Assembly: GCF_014180685.1 (NCBI RefSeq)
Contig: NZ_JACEHF010000006.1
Coordinates: 1-53,234 of the forward strand
Direction of reading: 5' to 3'
Length of the DNA stretch: 53,234 nucleotides
Origin: Nocardioides pelophilus
Lineage (GTDB): Bacteria > Actinomycetota > Actinomycetes > Propionibacteriales > Nocardioidaceae
The first letter of the stretch is position 1, and the number at the start of each line of letters is the position of its first letter. The translations under genes and the position numbers were made by a program. Positions 1 through 7,568 of this stretch are shown in pieces. Under the pieces are notes generated by a model that had not been told where the DNA came from, searched no databases, and worked only from the letters and a program-made list of their open reading frames with translations.

Positions 1-1
1 G

Positions 2-679
2 GTCGAGCAGGACGAGGCACGGATCACCGGCAGCCGCCGGTCCAGCCAGTCGCTGGGCGAGGTCTTCGTCGAGTTCTGGCGGCACCCGTCGCCGTACCTG
101 CTCGCGGTGCCGCTGATCGCCGCGATCGTCGGCCGGGTGCTGGTCGGCCCGGGCGAGTGGTGGGAGCTGCTGATCCCGGTCGGGCTGGTCGCGATCATGC
201 CGGTCGTGGAGTGGCTGATCCACGTCTGCATCCTGCACTGGCGTCCGCGCCGGGTCGCGGGCCTGAGGATCGACCCGCTGCTCTCGCGCAAGCACCGGGC
301 TCACCACCGCGACCCGCGGGCGATCCCGCTGGTGTTCATCCCCTGGCAGGTCGAGCTCGCGCTCGGTCCGTTCGCGTTCCTGATCGCCTGGGCGGTCACG
401 CCGACCTGGTCGTCGCTGTTCACCCTGCTGGTGGCGAACTTCGTGCTGCTGGCGGCGTACGAGTGGACCCACTACCTCCTGCACAGCGACTACCGGCCGA
501 AGTCGAAGTGGTTCCGGCTGGTCTGGCGCAACCACCGGCTGCACCACTACAAGAGCGAGCACTACTGGTTCACGGTCACGACGGCCGCGACCGCGGACCG
601 CCTGTTCGGCACCTACCCCGACCCCGCGACCGTCAAGACCTCGCCCACAGCGCGGAACCTCCACGGTCTGGCGGAGTGA
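2..679 (+). CDS. Sterol desaturase / fatty acid hydroxylase family membrane protein (5' end outside window)
   Basis: The reading frame is open from the first bases of the window, so the N-terminus is missing; an internal GTG at 107 is unlikely to be the true start. The visible ~225 residues contain hydrophobic segments and the histidine clusters that bind the di-iron centre in the fatty acid hydroxylase superfamily: an H-x4-H (HVCILH), RKHRAHH, HYLLH and NHRLHH. Known members hydroxylate or desaturate sterols, carotenoids or fatty acids at the membrane. The substrate cannot be told from sequence. The stop lies 9 bp before the MBL-fold gene, so the two may be cotranscribed. Confidence 0.85.
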   Translation, partial: VEQDEARITGSRRSSQSLGEVFVEFWRHPSPYLLAVPLIAAIVGRVLVGPGEWWELLIPVGLVAIMPVVEWLIHVCILHWRPRRVAGLRIDPLLSRKHRAHHRDPRAIPLVFIPWQVELALGPFAFLIAWAVTPTWSSLFTLLVANFVLLAAYEWTHYLLHSDYRPKSKWFRLVWRNHRLHHYKSEHYWFTVTTAATADRLFGTYPDPATVKTSPTARNLHGLAE

Positions 680-688
680 CCTGACACG

Positions 689-1477
689 ATGGGGCGCGTG
701 CGGGTCCACCACCTCAACTGCGCCACGATGCGGCCGCGCCTGTCGCCCACGATGGTCGCCCACGTCCTCCTCGTCGAACGCGACGAGGGTCTGCTCCTCG
801 TCGACACCGGCTTCGGCACCGGCGACCTGGCCGACCCGAAGCGGCTGCCGGGTCCGTTCCACTTCCTGGTCCGGCCGGCCCTCGACCCCGGCGAGACGGC
901 GCTCGCGCAGGTGAAGGCGCTCGGCTTCTCCGCCGACGACGTCACCGACATCGCGCTCACCCACATGGACCTCGACCACGCTGGCGGGCTGGGCGACTTC
1001 CCCGCAGCGCGGGTCCACATCCACCAGCCCGAGCACGACGCGATGACGCACCCGACGATGCGCGAGAAGCAGCGCTACATCCCGGCGCAGTGGGCGCACG
1101 GGCCGCAGTGGGTCCAGCACGCCGAGCCCGGCGACGACTGGTTCGGCTTCCCGTCGGTGACCGCGCTGTCCGACGACGTGCTGATCATCCCGCTGCTCGG
1201 CCACACCCGCGGTCACGCCGGGGTGGCCGTCCGCGACGACTCGGGCCACTGGCTGCTGCACGCGGGCGACGCGTTCTTCGACGGCAACCAGGTGCAGACA
1301 CCGCCGTCCTGCAACCGCAGCCTCGCGGGGTTCCAGGTGGTGATGGCGGTCTCCAACAAGCTGCGCCGCGACAACACCGAACGGCTGCGTGAGCTGGTCG
1401 CCGGCCACGGCGACGAGGTCACCGTGTTCTGCGCTCACGACAAGGCGCAGTACGACGCGCTCGCCGGGCGCGGCTGA
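689..1477 (+). CDS. MBL-fold metallo-hydrolase
   Basis: This 262-residue protein has the metal-binding signature of the metallo-beta-lactamase fold: LTHMDLDHAGG (a TH-x-D-x-DH variant of HxHxDH), a downstream GHTRGHAGV histidine and HAGDAFFDG supplying the bridging aspartate. The arrangement is close to the lactonase-like branch (AiiA-type), but lactonase activity is inference; glyoxalase II-like or other ester and lactone hydrolases remain possible. The ATG at 689 directly follows the hydroxylase gene. No signal peptide is visible, so the protein should be cytosolic. Confidence 0.85.
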   Translation: MGRVRVHHLNCATMRPRLSPTMVAHVLLVERDEGLLLVDTGFGTGDLADPKRLPGPFHFLVRPALDPGETALAQVKALGFSADDVTDIALTHMDLDHAGGLGDFPAARVHIHQPEHDAMTHPTMREKQRYIPAQWAHGPQWVQHAEPGDDWFGFPSVTALSDDVLIIPLLGHTRGHAGVAVRDDSGHWLLHAGDAFFDGNQVQTPPSCNRSLAGFQVVMAVSNKLRRDNTERLRELVAGHGDEVTVFCAHDKAQYDALAGRG

Positions 1478-1530
1478 GCCCTTCGGACTCGACGGTCCGG
1501 CAGCGCTGACGGTCCGGCAGCCCTGGCGGC

Positions 1531-2484
1531 TCAGTCGCCGCAGACCGCGAACGGCAGGTGCCGGTCCTGGACCAGCTCGGCGACGGCGGCGGGCCGCTGC
1601 ACGTCGTACCCCAGCCGGCCGGTGGACGGGTCGGCGACGCCGCGGGCGAATCCGGCGCCGAACTCGGGTCGGATCGCCGGCATCACCTCGGCGAGCCGCA
1701 GGCGGTCGAACGCGTCGGACCGCTCCTCGCCCAGTCGCACGGTGACCAGCTCGGCCCCGATCGCGACCGAGAACCCCTCGAGCGGGTCGAGCGCGATGAG
1801 CGCCGCGCGGGGCGCCTCCGCGAGCTGCGCCGCCATGCCGTCGCCGAACACCGTGTCGAACGACAGGCACGACCGCTGGACGAACGTCGAGTTCGCCGAC
1901 TGCCCGACGAGGCCGACGACCTCGTCCATCGCGGCCCAGCTGTCCTCGCCCTCGGGCGGCTCGCCCGAGGTGACCACCGCACGCTCGAGGTCGAGGACGG
2001 CACCGGACAGCACGCCGACGTCGGCCCGGATCGCCTGCTGGACGTCGCCGAGGGCGACGTCGTCGTGGAACGCGATCACCCAGCCGTCGGCGCCGTCGCT
2101 GTACGTCGCCTCCCAGGCGACGTCGTCGGGCCCGAAGCCGTAGGGCTCCAGCTCCGCCTCGTCCGGCCGGAGCAGGCCCTGCGAGAGGGTCGCCGCGTTC
2201 TCGAGCACCCGCCAGAAGCGGGCCCGCTCGGGGGCCGGCGAGCGCCCGTCGAGCGAGCCGAAGCCCAGCGTCAGCCGCAGCTGGTCGAAGTCGGTGACCT
2301 CCAGCGTGGTCGCGTCGGCCGGCACCAGGGACAGCACCGCGGCGGACGGCTCGAGCGTGGGGTCGTAGTCGGTCGAGATCGCCGACGTGTCCGGATCGGG
2401 TGGGTAGACCAGGTCGTCGGAGCCGCTGCATCCCGACGCCAGCAGCGCCACGAGCGACACCGCCCAGCGAACCCCAGATCTCAC
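1531..2484 (-). CDS. Putative lipoprotein of unknown function
   Basis: A GTG at 2484 gives 317 residues starting VRSGVRWAVSLVALLASGC, a short basic N-terminus, hydrophobic core and lipobox with Cys at about residue 19, so the mature protein should be anchored to the outer face of the membrane. The open frame continues 30 codons further upstream, but that extension would bury the signal peptide. The mature part has no domain I recognise; it is acidic and has a few scattered Cys. It is divergent from the RTX-like gene at 2642. Confidence 0.7.
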   Translation of the reverse strand: MRSGVRWAVSLVALLASGCSGSDDLVYPPDPDTSAISTDYDPTLEPSAAVLSLVPADATTLEVTDFDQLRLTLGFGSLDGRSPAPERARFWRVLENAATLSQGLLRPDEAELEPYGFGPDDVAWEATYSDGADGWVIAFHDDVALGDVQQAIRADVGVLSGAVLDLERAVVTSGEPPEGEDSWAAMDEVVGLVGQSANSTFVQRSCLSFDTVFGDGMAAQLAEAPRAALIALDPLEGFSVAIGAELVTVRLGEERSDAFDRLRLAEVMPAIRPEFGAGFARGVADPSTGRLGYDVQRPAAVAELVQDRHLPFAVCGD

Positions 2485-2577
2485 GGCGCTGAGTCTGCCA
2501 TGACCTAGCAGGTTCTCAGGTTCCAGCGGCGCCGAGGGCGGCGACCGTTGTCCACGATGTGGTGCGGATCTCATCCC

Positions 2578-2603
2578 CGGAATTCGCGCTCGGTGGAATT
2601 CCG
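2578..2603. promoter_or_regulatory. Inverted repeat in divergent promoter region
   Basis: CGGAATTC and GAATTCCG form an 8-bp inverted repeat with a 10-bp spacer, sitting between the divergent genes starting at 2484 and 2642. Its AT-rich centres stand out in this GC-rich sequence. It could be an operator for either gene; no regulator is identified. Confidence 0.3.
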
Positions 2604-2641
2604 CTTATGGTCCTTGGAGCCACAAACCAGGAGGGGTCTCC

Positions 2642-3250
2642 TTGATTCGCACCATCAGCACGTTCCTCGTCGCGCTCGTCGCCGGCCTTGCCGTGGGCAT
2701 CAGCCCCGCTTCGGCCGACCACCCGCCGCTCATGCTCGGCCCGGGCGACGCCGGCGTCAGCGACCTCGGCGGGGCCGCGATCATCCGCTACTCGAAGTAC
2801 GGTCCGGTCTACATCTCCGGCCAGCACAACCAGCACCTCCGGGTGACGTACGTCGACAAGCTCAACTCGATCCGCTTCCGCGACACCCGCACCGGCCGGT
2901 TCAAGACCGCGCTGCCGGACCGCTGCTTCAAGGAGCAGGTCAAGGTCGGCGTGTCGGCGGTCTGCAAGGTTCCGCCGCGCTTCGCCAAGAAGCGCATGTT
3001 CATCCAGGTGTGGCCGCGCCTCGGTCACGACTACACCGACGGCCGCACCCTCGGTGCCCGGTTCCGGCTCTGGGTGCTGACCGACGCCGGCAACGACGTG
3101 GTCTACGGCGGCGACGGCGCCGACTTCGTCAACGGCGCCAAGGGCAACGACCGCATCTACGGCGGCAAGGGTTCCGACTGGCTGCGCGGCGGCCCCGGTG
3201 CCGACAGCATCGTCGGCGGCGACGGCAGCGACCGCGTCTCCCACGGCTGA
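2642..3250 (+). CDS. Secreted protein with C-terminal RTX-like calcium-binding repeats
   Basis: The 202-residue protein starts with TTG, supported by AGGAGG a few bases upstream. An N-terminal signal peptide (IRTISTFLVALVAGLAVGISPASA) predicts export. The central ~125 residues are unrecognised and contain two Cys. The last ~45 residues hold about five GGxGxD-type nonapeptides (GGDGADFVN, GAKGNDRIY, GGKGSDWLR, GGPGADSIV, GGDGSDRVS), the hemolysin-type calcium-binding pattern that folds into a beta-roll. In Gram-positives such repeats are usually carried by Sec-exported surface or secreted proteins rather than type I substrates. A strong hairpin follows the stop. Confidence 0.75.
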   Translation: MIRTISTFLVALVAGLAVGISPASADHPPLMLGPGDAGVSDLGGAAIIRYSKYGPVYISGQHNQHLRVTYVDKLNSIRFRDTRTGRFKTALPDRCFKEQVKVGVSAVCKVPPRFAKKRMFIQVWPRLGHDYTDGRTLGARFRLWVLTDAGNDVVYGGDGADFVNGAKGNDRIYGGKGSDWLRGGPGADSIVGGDGSDRVSHG

Positions 3251-3274
3251 CCCGCACCGACACCGCACCGCATC

Positions 3275-3306
3275 GCGAAGCCCGAGCCGAACGGCTCGGG
3301 CTTCGC
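3275..3306 (+). terminator. Hairpin terminator after the RTX-like gene
   Basis: A perfect 14-bp inverted repeat (3275-3288 with 3293-3306) closes on a GAAC loop, 25 bp after the stop codon at 3250. No long T-run follows, which is common for terminators in high-GC actinobacteria. Confidence 0.6.
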
Positions 3307-3456
3307 TGCGTTCGGCGGGAGTCGGCGTCCCCTGCCGCCGCGGGACCTTCGCCTACCGCCCCGGCAGGCTTTCGCCTCTGGGTCCGGGGCCGCTCGCCAC
3401 GGAGAGTAGGAGGCAGCGATCCATCGGAGGGGTGGGTCCCTAGGGGAGGGGTCACC

Positions 3457-4062
3457 ATGAGGGGACCGAGCAGCAGAACCAGCCGGGTCGCGACCGTCGT
3501 CGCCACGCCCGTGGCGATCCTGGCAGCGTCGGCACTGATCTGGCAGTCGTCGTACGCCGCATTCACGAGCACGACGCGCAACTCCGGCAACGACTGGGCC
3601 ACCGGCTCGGTCGCCCTGACCGACGACGACGCGGGTTCGGCGCGGTTCCAGGTCACGAACATGACGCCCGGCGACACCCAGACCAAGTGCATCTCGGTCA
3701 CGGCGACGACGAGCGGCTCCGGCACGGTGAAGGGTTACGCCGTCAACCCGGTCACGTCTGCGCAGGGTCTCGAGGACCACATCATGGTGCAGGTCAACGA
3801 GGGCACCGGCGGCGGCTTCGGATCGTGCGACAACTTCGTGTCCGCGGGCGAGGTCATCCCGACCATGTCCCTGACCACGCTGGCCACCTTCGACAGCTAT
3901 GAGGACGGCGCAGGCGGTTGGACGGTGACCGCCGGCACGCACTCCCGGACCTACCAGGTCACCTGGACGTTCGACACGACCGGCTTGTCGCAGAACGAGG
4001 TCGACCAGCTGCAGGGTGCCCACACCGGGATCGACTTCCAGTGGGAGCTCCGCACCGACTGA
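3457..4062 (+). CDS. Secreted protein with SipW-type signal peptide
   Basis: The ATG at 3457 gives 201 residues with a basic N-terminus, a hydrophobic stretch and then YAAFTSTTRNSGNDWATG at about residues 33-50. This AAFT(S/A)xT..N.W..G pattern just after the hydrophobic core is typical of substrates of SipW-class signal peptidases (TasA/camelysin-like proteins). The mature part is an unrecognised, probably beta-rich domain with two Cys. The next gene encodes a SipW-type peptidase 33 bp downstream and repeats the same cleavage-region motif, which strongly suggests enzyme and substrate. By analogy with TasA the protein could assemble at the cell surface, but that is inference. Confidence 0.75.
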   Translation: MRGPSSRTSRVATVVATPVAILAASALIWQSSYAAFTSTTRNSGNDWATGSVALTDDDAGSARFQVTNMTPGDTQTKCISVTATTSGSGTVKGYAVNPVTSAQGLEDHIMVQVNEGTGGGFGSCDNFVSAGEVIPTMSLTTLATFDSYEDGAGGWTVTAGTHSRTYQVTWTFDTTGLSQNEVDQLQGAHTGIDFQWELRTD

Positions 4063-4095
4063 GGCGGTTCGCCACGGTCGGGGAGGAGGTCCGTC

Positions 4096-5574
4096 GTGAC
4101 CCTTGAGCTAGCGGTCGCCCCGGACACGGGTGACTCCGGAGCGCCCTCCCCCGCACCCGCCGCCCGGGCCGGCGCCGGGCGCGCCTGGCTCGCGCTGTTC
4201 GTGACGATCCTGACCCGTGGCTACCGGGCGTTCCTGCTGACGTTGCTGGTGGCCGCCCTGCTCCCCACGCTGTGGAGCTGGTCGAGCTACGTCGTTCGCA
4301 GCGGTTCGATGGCGCCTGCGCTCGCGGTCGGCGACGTGGTGGTCGCGCAGCCCTTCCCGAGCTCCGATCCCGTGCCCGTCGGCCGGGTGATGGTGTTCGA
4401 GAACCCGGCGCCGTCAGCCGGCAACACCCTCCTGGTGCACCGGGTGGTCGAGTACCTGGGCCGCGGGGAGTACGTCACCGCCGGCGATGCGAACCGGGAC
4501 CCGGACGTCACGCCGGTCCCGAGCGAGAGCTTCCGGGCCCGCGCGCGGATCCTGGTGCCGTACGTCGGACTGCCGCTGGTGTGGCTGCGCGGCGGCGACT
4601 ACCTGCTGCTCGGTGGCTGGCTGCTCCTCACCGTCGCCGCGTTCGTGCGCGCCTGCTTCCGGGGCCGCACCGACGAGGACCGGCAGAGCAGGAAGAGCAA
4701 GAAGCACAAGGGCACCGTGGTCGGCCGCGCCACGTCGGTCACCGCGCTGGTCGGCCTGGTCGGCCTGATCGGCGTCGCGCTCGGCGCTGGGATCGGGAAC
4801 GGGATCGTCCCCGCCGGCGCGGCCTTCACGGCGAGCACCGGGAGCTCCGCCAACAGCTGGACGGTCGGGCAGTTCGTGGCGACGTACAACGAGACGGTGC
4901 TGGCTGACGACCCCTACGTCTTCTACCTCGTCGACGAGGCGAGCGGGCCGGCCGCGCTCGACGCGGCGCCCGGCCACCGCACCGGCACGTTCGCCTCGAT
5001 CGCGGCGTACCGCCAAGCCGACGCCCTGCCCAACAACCCCGGCTACTCCGTGCGCCTCGGCTCGACGACCGGACGGCTCGTGAGCGGCGGGAGCGCGGTC
5101 GCCGATCCGGACCGGTTCTCCCTGGAGCTGTGGTTCCGCACCACCACCACCGCCGGCGGGAAGCTGATCGGGTTCGAGTCCACCCGCAACGCCTCGTCGC
5201 TGCTCTACGACCGGCACGTCCTGATGGACCCGAACGGCCGGCTCGTCTACGGCGGCTGGACGGCGAACACGGTCCGGAGGATCACCTCCCCGCAGGCCTA
5301 CAACGACGGCGCCTGGCACCACCTCGTCCTGACCGCCGTTCCGCGCGGCAACCAGCAGGACTCCGTCATGTACGTCGACGGTGATCTCGTCACCTTTGGC
5401 ACCACGACCCGGATCTCCGCCTACAACGGCTGGTGGCGGGTGGGCTACGGAAGTCTCCCGATCGGCCCCGGCTACCCGGCCACGGCCGGCTTCGCCGGCA
5501 GCATCGACCAGGTGGCCGTCTACCCCACTGCGCTGGGCCCGGGCCGGGTGGCGGCCCACTACGACGCACGCTGA
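4096..5574 (+). CDS. SipW-type signal peptidase I fused to a SipW-type signal and LamG domain
   Basis: The GTG at 4096 follows a strong GGAGGAGG. The 492-residue product has an N-terminal membrane segment (~32-60), then RSGSMAPAL with candidate catalytic Ser71, VHRVVEY with His115 and TAGDANRDPD: the Ser-His dyad arrangement of SipW/ER-type signal peptidases. A second membrane segment lies at ~168-187, followed by a basic linker (RQSRKSKKHKG) and a third hydrophobic stretch ending PAGAAFTASTGSSANSWTVG (~240-258), which matches the cleavage region of the neighbouring secreted protein. The last ~220 residues resemble a LamG/concanavalin-like domain. Known SipW enzymes process secreted fibre proteins. 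Here the enzyme appears to carry its own substrate, which may be released after cleavage (inference). Confidence 0.85.
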   Translation: MTLELAVAPDTGDSGAPSPAPAARAGAGRAWLALFVTILTRGYRAFLLTLLVAALLPTLWSWSSYVVRSGSMAPALAVGDVVVAQPFPSSDPVPVGRVMVFENPAPSAGNTLLVHRVVEYLGRGEYVTAGDANRDPDVTPVPSESFRARARILVPYVGLPLVWLRGGDYLLLGGWLLLTVAAFVRACFRGRTDEDRQSRKSKKHKGTVVGRATSVTALVGLVGLIGVALGAGIGNGIVPAGAAFTASTGSSANSWTVGQFVATYNETVLADDPYVFYLVDEASGPAALDAAPGHRTGTFASIAAYRQADALPNNPGYSVRLGSTTGRLVSGGSAVADPDRFSLELWFRTTTTAGGKLIGFESTRNASSLLYDRHVLMDPNGRLVYGGWTANTVRRITSPQAYNDGAWHHLVLTAVPRGNQQDSVMYVDGDLVTFGTTTRISAYNGWWRVGYGSLPIGPGYPATAGFAGSIDQVAVYPTALGPGRVAAHYDAR

Positions 5575-5621
5575 GGGGCCGCCTGTCGGGCCGTCGAACG
5601 ATGGAGCGCGGAGCCCGGCTC

Positions 5622-5849
5622 TCACTCCACGTAGTTCGCGGAGGTCTCCTGGCAGCTGCTCCAGCCCTTGTGGTCACCCTCGTCGTGACCGCCCGGGCCG
5701 TTGCTGGCCTTGACGTGCGCGGCGAAGTCGGAGTTGCCCGGACCGCCGTTGTCGGCGCAGTGTCCTGCCGATGCCCCGCCGGCAGACCCCAGCGAGATGC
5801 CACCGGCGATGGCGATGACGGCGAACGAACGAGCGAGGTTCCTGCGCAT
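5622..5849 (-). CDS. Small secreted protein of unknown function
   Basis: The ATG at 5849, with AAGGAG just upstream, gives 75 residues. A clear signal peptide (MRRNLARSFAVIAIAGG... ASA) precedes a short mature region of about 45 residues with two Cys (GHCADNGGPG and GWSSCQ) that could form one disulfide. It is rich in Gly, His and Asp. No family is recognised. It is convergent with the signal peptidase gene, 47 bp away. Confidence 0.55.
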   Translation of the reverse strand: MRRNLARSFAVIAIAGGISLGSAGGASAGHCADNGGPGNSDFAAHVKASNGPGGHDEGDHKGWSSCQETSANYVE

Positions 5850-5952
5850 GACTGCTCCTTTGGGAAGGGATTGGTAGTCATGGTTCGTTGCCGGTCGCCC
5901 CATCGGATTGCCCGCAGCTGCACCGTCGGTCCCGTCGGTGCCGTGCGTCCGG

Positions 5953-6210
5953 TTCCTGATGGACCGCTACCACCCGGCTCGCAAGGCCGCCGGCCGCGAG
6001 GACCTGACGATCCACGGTCTGCGGCACACCGCACTCACGATCGCCGGCCAGCATGGTGCGACGGGTGCCGAACTTCAGGCCCGCGCCGGCCACGCCTCCC
6101 AGGCAGCGATGGCGCTCGACCAGCACGCCACCCTCGACCGCGACAGGGCCTTGGCCGAGAAGATCGGCCAGACGTACGCCGACTGGCAAGCCTCCCGGAG
6201 GCCGAAGTGA
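5953..6210 (+). pseudogene. C-terminal remnant of a tyrosine integrase with dead active site
   Basis: About 85 residues align almost end to end with the C-terminus of the intact integrase at 9438 (DRYHPARKAAGREDLTIHG against DRYKVAREAAGRPDLTIHG). The HGLRHTAL box is kept, but the catalytic tyrosine is lost: AMALDQHAT here against AMAIYQHAT in the intact enzyme (codon GAC for TAC). The N-terminal three quarters, including the first catalytic Arg, is absent. This is a decayed relic of a related integrase and marks an old element next to the intact one. Confidence 0.82.
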
Positions 6211-6282
6211 CCGGAGTGTCGGGGCCCTGCGGCAGATTGTCGCCCCAGCGGCGCACAGATGTTTCCGACTCGGAGGAACACG

Positions 6283-7392
6283 ATGAGTGAGCTCGTACCT
6301 GGCGACGACATTCCGCAGGACGAAGATGCCCTGCTCCCCTACGTGGTCGACCTCGTCGAGCGCGGCCAGCGTGTCGCAGCCACCCAGGTCAACGCCACGC
6401 TCACCATGACGTATTGGCTCGTCGGCCGCGCGATCTCGATCAACACCCTCCGCGACGGACGCGCGGGCTACGGCAAGAAGATTCTTGGGACGCTGTCCCA
6501 AGAGTTGAGCGCCCGGTTCGGTGCGGGCTTCGACAAGACCAACCTCAGCCGGATGGTCCAGTTTGCGCGCCAGTTCCCCGACTACGCGGAAGTCGCCGAA
6601 CTGGTCACGCGCCTCTCCTGGTCGCATGTCTACACCCTGCTAGCAATCAAGTCCGACGACGCCCGCGACTTCTACGCCGCGGAGGCGGTCACCAAGCGGC
6701 TGAGCGTGCGCGAACTCAAGAAGGCGATCTCTCGCAAGGCATACGAGCGACGCGAGATCGCGAACTCCCGGATCCCCGAGGGGTCGGCCGTCCCGCGCGA
6801 CACCTTCCGCGACCCCCTGATCCTCGATGCGCTTGGCCTCCACGACAGCTATCTCGAGAAGGATCTGGAGGCCGCGATCCTGCGTGACGTCCAGGCCTTC
6901 CTGCTCGAGGTCGGCCACGGCTTCGCCTTCGTCGCCAGCCAGAAGCGGATGACGATCGACGGCGACGACTTCTACCTCGATCTCCTCTTCTTCAGCCGGC
7001 CGCTGCGACGCCTGGTCGCTGTCGAGCTCAAGATCGGGAAGTTCGACGCTCGGTTCGAGGGCCAGATGAAGCTGTACCTGAAGTGGCTCGACCGCTACGA
7101 GCGCCAAGAGGGTGAGGACGAACCCGTTGGCCTCATCCTGTGCACCGCGGTCAGCCGCGAGCAGGTCGAGCTGCTCGAGATGCACAGGGACGGCATCGTC
7201 GTCGCGGAGTACTGGACTGCACTTCCTCCCAAGGCCGAGCTCGAGGCCAAGCTCGCCGAGATCGTGCGTGACGCCCAGGAGCGCCTCGCGCGCCGCGGTC
7301 TCGCCGCCGTTCCCGAGAGCGAGGACGACAACGACCGCAGGGCGGCAGCCGATGAGCTGACTCAGCTCAACCAGGACATGGGACTCATCTAA
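6283..7392 (+). CDS. DUF1016 (YhcG-like) PDDEXK nuclease family protein
   Basis: The ATG at 6283 has GGAGGA five bases upstream and gives 369 residues; an in-frame ATG at 6259 is poorer. The N-terminal half is the helical DUF1016_N type (MTYWLVGRAI, GYGKKILGTLSQELSARFG, LSWSHVYTLL). The C-terminal half shows a PD-(D/E)xK-like core: DDFYLDLLFF, then VAVELKIGKF with the E-x-K pair. E. coli YhcG is the best-known relative; the family is often found near mobile elements and defence genes, with no settled function. It lies between the integrase relic and the tRNA-Ala fragment, so it probably belongs to the older element. Confidence 0.85.
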   Translation: MSELVPGDDIPQDEDALLPYVVDLVERGQRVAATQVNATLTMTYWLVGRAISINTLRDGRAGYGKKILGTLSQELSARFGAGFDKTNLSRMVQFARQFPDYAEVAELVTRLSWSHVYTLLAIKSDDARDFYAAEAVTKRLSVRELKKAISRKAYERREIANSRIPEGSAVPRDTFRDPLILDALGLHDSYLEKDLEAAILRDVQAFLLEVGHGFAFVASQKRMTIDGDDFYLDLLFFSRPLRRLVAVELKIGKFDARFEGQMKLYLKWLDRYERQEGEDEPVGLILCTAVSREQVELLEMHRDGIVVAEYWTALPPKAELEAKLAEIVRDAQERLARRGLAAVPESEDDNDRRAAADELTQLNQDMGLI

Positions 7393-7507
7393 GGCCAGGC
7401 ACCGGCAGGCGCGTCCCGTGGCCGCGCCGCCGGCGGGGCCGTCTGGCTGCACGTCCCGGGCCGCGTCACTGTACTTCCGAGGCGCGTCACCGTGCTCAGT
7501 GAGGCTT

Positions 7508-7522
7508 CAGTGACGTTCACTG
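7508..7522. promoter_or_regulatory. Palindrome upstream of the pRiA4b ORF-3-like gene
   Basis: CAGTGA-CGT-TCACTG is a perfect inverted repeat about 46 bp before the GTG at 7569, inside a stretch with further GTGA/TCAC half-sites on both sides. This is what an operator looks like, but no regulator can be assigned. Confidence 0.3.
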
Positions 7523-7568
7523 ACGTCACGCGCCAGCAACGAGCAGGGTGCCCACCTAGGATCACCCC

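Noticed and set aside
3307..3456. A riboswitch such as a cyclic-di-GMP element before the SipW substrate gene
   Set aside because: The 150-base leader is GC-rich and can form short stems, but I do not see the conserved cores of that class or another I know.
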